DNA from: Oscillospiraceae bacterium
Lineage (GTDB): Bacteria; Bacillota; Clostridia; Oscillospirales; Ruminococcaceae
Direction: 5' to 3'
DNA: 11,172 nt
NCBI GenBank assembly: GCA_017483405.1
Contig: JAFUWP010000065.1
Location: 1-11,172 of the forward strand
In this document: positions 7,469 through 11,172 of the stretch, piece after piece
Layout: each line of letters opens with the position of its first letter
Position numbering within the stretch: the first letter of the stretch is position 1
Made by a program: the position numbers and the translations under genes
The notes under the pieces: model-generated
The model's input: only the letters and a program-made list of their open reading frames with translations
What the model was told of the DNA's origin: nothing
Databases searched by the model: none

Positions 7469-8131
7469 ATGGATAAATTTGAAAAATTAATTTCTCTGGA
7501 AGAAAAAACAATCTCTCCGGAGGATGTCTCCCTGATTTATGAATGCCTTACCGATGAAGATGCTCTCCTCCGCAGTGAGGCGGTCAGCCTGCTTTCCCGT
7601 CCGGAACTCAAGGACATAGAAAAAGACATTCAGATTCTGCTTTCTATGTGTGAGGATGCAGATGCTCTCGTCCGTACGGAAGTTTATGATGTTCTGTCTG
7701 CATTTATTGATAAGAGAATTCCTGAACGGCTTCGGCAGGCCATTCTGCACGAACCGGATGAAATCGCCCGCAGTTATGCCATTATGTCATGGGCGGACTC
7801 CGTTCGGGATTTTGTTTCTGATTTTTCAGAGCCGATTGCATTTATTCAAAAGTATCAGAAAACGGAAACTTCCGAAAGCTGTCTTCTGTCGTATGCCTAT
7901 GCACGGTATCTGTTTCATGATGCCGGAAGTCTTGAAAAGATGCTCTCGTTCCTGAACAGCGAAGATTATCGAATCCGATGCTCTGTTGTGAATTCGCTCC
8001 GATATGCGCATGAACAGGATTTATCCGTTATCTGTCAGGCTTTCCGGAACTGTTATGCATCCGAAGAAACCAGAGCTGTCCGCTCGACAATTGAAAGTTT
8101 TTTCCGGTTTCATAATCAGTATGCACTTTAA
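7469..8131 (+). CDS. HEAT-repeat protein
   Basis: The 220-residue product begins at ATG 7469. It contains several helical repeats of the HEAT type, with the D-x-x-V/I-R-x-x-A/V pattern visible in DEDALLRSEAVSLL (about 29-42), DADALVRTEVYDVL (about 63-76), EPDEIARSYAIMSW and SEDYRIRCSVVNSLR near the C-terminus. HEAT proteins are scaffolds that bind other proteins or nucleic acid; no catalytic site, signal or membrane segment is visible. No ribosome binding site precedes the start: the bases before ATG are AATATTATC. Translation may therefore depend on ribosomes finishing the upstream peptidase gene, whose ancestral stop is 13 bases away. Its function with that peptidase is unknown. It is followed by a weak terminator. 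Confidence 0.8.
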   Translation: MDKFEKLISLEEKTISPEDVSLIYECLTDEDALLRSEAVSLLSRPELKDIEKDIQILLSMCEDADALVRTEVYDVLSAFIDKRIPERLRQAILHEPDEIARSYAIMSWADSVRDFVSDFSEPIAFIQKYQKTETSESCLLSYAYARYLFHDAGSLEKMLSFLNSEDYRIRCSVVNSLRYAHEQDLSVICQAFRNCYASEETRAVRSTIESFFRFHNQYAL

Positions 8132-8161
8132 ATTTCAGAATAAATTATCAAAAAAATAAAC

Positions 8162-8183
8162 CGTCCTGAAAAGACGTTTTTTT
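8162..8183 (+). terminator. Weak intrinsic terminator after the HEAT-repeat gene
   Basis: CGTC (8162-8165) pairs with GACG (8173-8176) around CTGAAAA, and seven Ts follow. A-rich bases upstream can extend the stem against the T-run. The short core suggests partial termination, so some read-through into radA is likely. Confidence 0.5.
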
Positions 8184-8204
8184 CTGTCAGAAAGGATGAT
8201 TATC

Positions 8205-9596
8205 ATGGCTAAAAAAGATAAAATTCAATACGTCTGCGCCGAATGCGGATGGACAACTTCCAAATGGAGCGGATTCTGTCAGGGATGTAAAAAATGGAAT
8301 ACGCTCGAAGAAGTACTTCCCGAAATCTCACAGGAAAATCATCCTGTCATCGATTTATCGGGCAGAATTCACAAAATCGCGGATATCAGCTGTGAAAATG
8401 AAATCCGCTACAGTACCGGATGCGGTGAACTCGACAGAGTGCTCGGCGGAGGCCTCGTGAAAGGCTCGATTGTTCTGCTCGGCGGTGAACCTGGTATCGG
8501 AAAAAGTACGCTGTTATTGCAGATTTGTCAGTTTATGGGCGAAAATCATATTGTCCTGTACGTTTCCGGAGAAGAATCCGGCAGACAAATCCGGCTTCGC
8601 GCCGAACGTCTCGGCGTTTCCTCCGATAACCTCTATATTCTCACTGAAACCGATGCACAGGCCGTCTGTGATACTATCGGCATTTCCAAGCCGGATATTG
8701 TCATCATCGACTCGATTCAGACAATGCAGATAACTCAGATTTCTTCTACCCCAGGGAGTCTGACACAAGTCCGCGAATGTACTAACTTATTCATGCATAC
8801 CGCGAAAAAACTTGAAATTCCGACATTGATTGTCGGCCATGTCAACAAGGACGGCGCAATCGCAGGGCCTAAAGTGATGGAACATATTGTCGATACTGTT
8901 CTTTTCTTCGAGGGAGAACGTCACATGAGCTATCGCGTTCTGAGAGCCGTCAAGAACCGTTTTGGCTCGACAAACGAAATCGGTGTGTTCGATATGCAGG
9001 ACAAAGGCCTGAAAGAAGTCGAAAATCCATCTCAGATGCTCCTTGCCGGCCGGCCTCTTGGAGTTTCGGGGACTTGCATTGCCTGCGTCATGGAGGGTTC
9101 GCGCCCGATTCTCGCCGAAGTGCAGACTTTGGTATCAAAAAGCGGATATTCCTCCCCGAAACGAACTGCCACCGGATTCGACTATAATCGGATGTCGTTA
9201 TTATTAGCCGTTCTCGAAAAGCGTTTCGGACTGGCTTACGGCGCACTGGATGTCTATCTGAACATTGTCGGCGGATTCCGTCTGGATGAGCCTGCCGGAG
9301 ATTTGCCGGTTGCCTTAGCCCTGTATTCCAGCCTGACGGACAAGCCGATTCCGGATAAACTAATTGCCATCGGAGAAGTCGGACTCGCCGGAGAAATCCG
9401 GAATGTTTCGCATATCGTCAAGCGCGTGGAAGAAGCGCGGCGCATGGGCTTTGAACTCTGCATCGTTCCGAAACAGGCTCTCAATGCTCTGCCGAAAAGT
9501 TCCAAAACGCTCCGGATTTTCGGCGTGGATAACTTAAGGCAGTCTTTCGGCGTACTGGCGAAACTCGATTCCGAACAGCAGGAGCAGACGGATTAA
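8205..9596 (+). CDS. radA: DNA repair ATPase RadA (Sms)
   Basis: The start is the second of two in-frame ATGs (8205, MAKKDKIQYV), with AAAGGA at good spacing; the ATG at 8196 overlaps the ribosome binding site. The 463-residue length is normal for the family. An N-terminal zinc finger has Cys at 11, 14, 25 and 28. The RecA-like motor has Walker A GEPGIGKST (94-102), a Walker B segment DIVIIDS, and the RadA signature KNRFG (250-254). The C-terminal Lon-like domain (about 280-455, with GGFRLDEPAGDLPVALAL) is non-proteolytic in RadA. RadA helps process and migrate branched DNA during homologous recombination and fork repair. Its stop codon overlaps that of the convergent immunity-type gene on the other strand. 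The identification is secure. Confidence 0.97.
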   Translation: MAKKDKIQYVCAECGWTTSKWSGFCQGCKKWNTLEEVLPEISQENHPVIDLSGRIHKIADISCENEIRYSTGCGELDRVLGGGLVKGSIVLLGGEPGIGKSTLLLQICQFMGENHIVLYVSGEESGRQIRLRAERLGVSSDNLYILTETDAQAVCDTIGISKPDIVIIDSIQTMQITQISSTPGSLTQVRECTNLFMHTAKKLEIPTLIVGHVNKDGAIAGPKVMEHIVDTVLFFEGERHMSYRVLRAVKNRFGSTNEIGVFDMQDKGLKEVENPSQMLLAGRPLGVSGTCIACVMEGSRPILAEVQTLVSKSGYSSPKRTATGFDYNRMSLLLAVLEKRFGLAYGALDVYLNIVGGFRLDEPAGDLPVALALYSSLTDKPIPDKLIAIGEVGLAGEIRNVSHIVKRVEEARRMGFELCIVPKQALNALPKSSKTLRIFGVDNLRQSFGVLAKLDSEQQEQTD

Positions 9597-10267
9597 ATCA
9601 CTCCGTATTCTATTTCCTCGGCAATCACTGACCAGTAATTTTCCGAATCGGAGAAAGCATTTTTATCTAATTTCAGAATCTGCTGACGAAATTTGTCAGC
9701 AGATTGTTTTTCTTCTTCTTCTGATTGCGTCAGTGAACGGCTCTCACAAAATTTCTGAAATATTTCTATTTCTTTTCTGAATACTTCCGGAGAGGATGCA
9801 ATATAGACAGCATAATTTTCTTCAGATTCTTCGGTATCCAGAGAGAAAACAGCTCCATTTTCAGCAATGCCGACTAAAATCGAATTCAGTCCCCAGTCTT
9901 TGGCGATTATCTGATATTTCTGCTGATGCAGAATCATGTCATAGCAAGCGGAATCTTCCAGAAATTTCAGCTCCAATATGTATGATTCTGTCCATTCTTT
10001 GAATATTCTGATAATGTCGGTTAATTTTCCGGCATCTCCCATACCCTGAAAAATTTTGTTCCTGACACTGCACACAATCCAGTCATTATCTCCGTTATCC
10101 GTTTTGATTTCACAGAACGGCTTATTTTCCAGCTCTGTTTCCTGTAGGTTAATGCTTACGCTCCAGCCAGGATTATCTAATGTATCAATTTTCACACCGT
10201 ACAGATGCTCCCAGTCGCCGTCACAGTGATTCTGATACCAGTTTTGAAGCCATATCAGCAAATTCAT
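9593..10267 (-). CDS. Imm53-type immunity protein with a C-terminal extension
   Basis: The start is ATG 10267-10265 (MNLLIWLQNW), with AAGGAG at the expected distance overlapping the stop of the next gene upstream. The 224-residue protein opens with the Imm53 signature: WLQNWY near 6-11, CDGDWEH near 15-21, YGVKIDTLDNPGWSV and a following strand region to about residue 95. Imm53 proteins are found beside polymorphic toxins and are thought to neutralise them. The second half (about 96-224) is a different domain with YAVYIASSPEVFRK and a Glu-rich helix; it is weakly SUKH-like in pattern, but I cannot confirm that. No partner toxin is visible in the window. It is last in a three-gene minus-strand cluster and converges on radA with overlapping stop codons and no terminator between. 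Confidence 0.75.
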   Translation of the reverse strand: MNLLIWLQNWYQNHCDGDWEHLYGVKIDTLDNPGWSVSINLQETELENKPFCEIKTDNGDNDWIVCSVRNKIFQGMGDAGKLTDIIRIFKEWTESYILELKFLEDSACYDMILHQQKYQIIAKDWGLNSILVGIAENGAVFSLDTEESEENYAVYIASSPEVFRKEIEIFQKFCESRSLTQSEEEEKQSADKFRQQILKLDKNAFSDSENYWSVIAEEIEYGVI

Positions 10268-10281
10268 TCTGACTTCACTCC

Positions 10282-10548
10282 TTATTTAAACGGTATACAG
10301 GGAAACTCTCCGCAGGCATCCCCGACCGGAAAGCCCAGAATTTCCGAAGCATTTTCACAGAATTCCGAAATCAAATCATTCCACAGCTGTTCCGGCAAAT
10401 CTTCATTTTCAGAATAAAGCTGTAATCCGCCAGGTTCGACAGAATGCGTAATGCCGTTTGCATTCAGTTTTAGAACTGATGGCAGAAGTTTCATCCATAA
10501 TTCATCCGGAATTGTCCAATGGATATTCAAAGTAATATCCTGATTCAT
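10282..10548 (-). CDS. Unrecognised 88-residue protein, immunity-cluster member
   Basis: The start is ATG 10548-10546 (MNQDITLNIH), preceded by a weak GAGAG site that lies in the short gap after the upstream gene. It is a small acidic protein with alternating strands and helices (WTIPDELWMKLLP, LPEQLWNDLISEF, then a Cys/Gly-containing end). I do not recognise the family. It lies 9 bases after the 97-residue gene and 14 bases before the Imm53-type gene, so the three form one transcription unit. A role in toxin immunity is guilt by association only. Confidence 0.65.
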   Translation of the reverse strand: MNQDITLNIHWTIPDELWMKLLPSVLKLNANGITHSVEPGGLQLYSENEDLPEQLWNDLISEFCENASEILGFPVGDACGEFPCIPFK

Positions 10549-10557
10549 AAAATTCTC

Positions 10558-10851
10558 TCACTTTCTGATATAATATTTTTTCCAGAAGCTCAGGGCTTCT
10601 GTATATTCATCTCCGCACCAGCGGAGCACACCATTTTCCCACAATGCCTTGAATTTCTTTTCATCCCGACAGAGATAAAACCGATAATCACAGATACACC
10701 AACTGCAATATAATTTCTTATAGCCTGCTTTTCCTGTTGGCATAAAACAACTTCTTCTGACGGCACGATTTGCAAAATTTTTCGGACTTCTTCCATGTGC
10801 ATCAGAAGCACTGTCCTTGCAGACCGGAAATTTTTTATAACTTCTGCTCAC
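10558..10851 (-). CDS. Conserved Cys-rich 97-residue protein (MSRSYKK family)
   Basis: The start is a GTG at 10851-10849, supported by AAAGGAG a few bases upstream. The product begins MSRSYKKFPVCKD and contains Cys at 11, 35, 49, 52, 54 and 61, including the cluster CSWCIC. I recall uncharacterised Bacillota proteins that start MSRSYKK-P-x-x-KD with a Lys/Arg-rich region and a W-x-I-C/H-DYRFY motif, and this protein matches that pattern. The Cys cluster could bind zinc, though relatives as I remember them do not all keep it. It is the first gene of the minus-strand cluster and starts only 61 bases beyond the 3' end of the tRNA, so it has little room for its own promoter. No function is known to me. 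Confidence 0.7.
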   Translation of the reverse strand: MSRSYKKFPVCKDSASDAHGRSPKNFANRAVRRSCFMPTGKAGYKKLYCSWCICDYRFYLCRDEKKFKALWENGVLRWCGDEYTEALSFWKKYYIRK

Positions 10852-10874
10852 AGCCTTCTCCTTTCGGATTTCGG

Positions 10875-10909
10875 AAAAAACAAAACCGCCGGAATTTCCA
10901 GCGGTTTTT
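10875..10909 (-). terminator. Terminator after the tRNA
   Basis: CCGCCGG (10886-10892) and CCAGCGG (10898-10904) form a hairpin extended by four A-T pairs. On the minus strand the single irregular pair becomes a U-G wobble, and a T-tract (complement of 10875-10885) follows, so termination of the tRNA transcript is favoured. The T-run on the plus side means it could also act in that direction. Confidence 0.75.
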
Positions 10910-10911
10910 TA

Positions 10912-10985
10912 TGGGCCATCGGGGACTCGAACCCAGGACCATCCGGTTATGAGCCGGGAGCTCTGACCAACTGAGCTAATGGCCC
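10912..10985 (-). tRNA. tRNA with CAU anticodon (elongator Met or Ile2)
   Basis: The 74-base gene has a perfect 7-bp acceptor stem (GGGCCAT/ATGGCCC), a GCTC/GAGC D-stem, the anticodon loop CTCATAA with anticodon CAT, and a TTCGAGT T-loop. The discriminator base is A and no CCA is encoded. It lacks the GGG/CCC anticodon-stem pattern and the 1-72 mismatch of an initiator, so it is an elongator Met tRNA or the Ile2 tRNA whose C34 is changed to lysidine. Two pairs look broken: C27-A43 in the anticodon stem and T50-C64 in the T-stem. It lies downstream of the 5S rRNA on the same strand and is probably co-transcribed with it. Confidence 0.9.
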
Positions 10986-10998
10986 AACTTGATATGAC

Positions 10999-11022
10999 AA
11001 AAGAGCGGAAAACCGCTCTTTT
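10999..11022 (-). terminator. Perfect hairpin between 5S rRNA and the tRNA
   Basis: AAAAGAGCGG and CCGCTCTTTT pair over ten bases around a four-base loop. On the minus strand the hairpin ends in CTTTTG, so it has the form of an intrinsic terminator. It stands only 13 bases before the 5' end of the tRNA, which leaves no room for a separate tRNA promoter; it may be partial or serve as an RNase processing stem. Confidence 0.6.
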
Positions 11023-11031
11023 GAAAATTAT

Positions 11032-11147
11032 GCCGGCACTTATCTGATTTCCCGGGCCGTCACCAGCCAAGTATGTTCGACGTGAGAGAGCTTAACTGCC
11101 GTGTTCGGAATGGGAACGGGTGGAACCTCTCTGCCATCAGCACCGGC
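11032..11147 (-). rRNA. rrf: 5S ribosomal RNA
   Basis: The minus strand reads as a complete 5S rRNA of about 116 bases: terminal stem GCCGGTGC/GTGCCGGC, the conserved CCGTTCCCATTCCGAACACGG core near the 5' third, then AGTTAAGC and the GGTGACGGCCCGGGAAA-like arm. It is the end of an rRNA operon whose 16S and 23S genes should lie to the right of the window. Confidence 0.95.
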
Positions 11148-11172
11148 TTTGAAAACAGAATACAGAATCTCA

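Noticed and set aside
6865..7470. Long minus-strand open frame opposite the C39-like peptidase
   Set aside because: It lacks a supported start and is the shadow of a gene with clear catalytic motifs on the plus strand.
10770..10952. Plus-strand open frame ending in GLEPRTIRL
   Set aside because: This is the familiar false protein produced by translating the antisense of a tRNA gene; the tRNA lies at 10912-10985 on the minus strand.

Overview
The window looks like a chromosomal segment from a low-to-moderate GC Bacillota of the Ruminococcus/Oscillospiraceae kind. Reasons are the strong AGGAGG-type ribosome binding sites, a Bacillota-style 5S rRNA, Glu/Thr-rich membrane-anchored cell-wall proteins, and small immunity-type genes of a sort common in gut clostridia. 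Genus is inferred, not proven.

Positions 1 to about 5,880 are the right-hand part of an integrated mobile element and are visibly more AT-rich than the rest. They hold a 30-base tail of a further gene at the left edge and a minus-strand gene of unknown function (50-823). A divergent intergenic region follows, with four TGTCAT repeats and an extended -10 promoter. Then come a 960-residue FtsK/HerA-type ATPase whose N-terminal half looks like a decayed DUF927/primase-helicase-like ATPase (1086-3968), a strong terminator, a 46-residue protein and a large serine recombinase (4273-5844).

Immediately after the recombinase (about 5845-5895) the sequence enters, in mid-motif, an N-acetylmuramoyl-L-alanine amidase gene. 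All four Amidase_3 zinc/catalytic residues lie on this side, but the signal peptide and start codon are missing and an in-frame stop precedes the fragment. The simplest reading is that the recombinase inserted the element into the amidase gene and that 5845-5895 holds the chimeric attachment site.

Positions 6,462 to 9,596 are host-like genes. A near-consensus promoter drives a membrane-anchored C39-like cysteine peptidase, which has an in-frame TAG 19 codons before the apparent ancestral end. A HEAT-repeat protein without its own ribosome binding site follows, then a weak terminator and the DNA-repair ATPase gene radA.

Positions 9,593 to 11,172 are all on the minus strand. In transcription order (right to left) they are 5S rRNA, a hairpin, a CAU-anticodon tRNA, a terminator, then three tightly packed small genes: a Cys-rich 97-residue protein, an 88-residue protein and a two-domain Imm53-type immunity protein. 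There is little room for a promoter between the tRNA and these genes, so they may depend on read-through from the rRNA operon.
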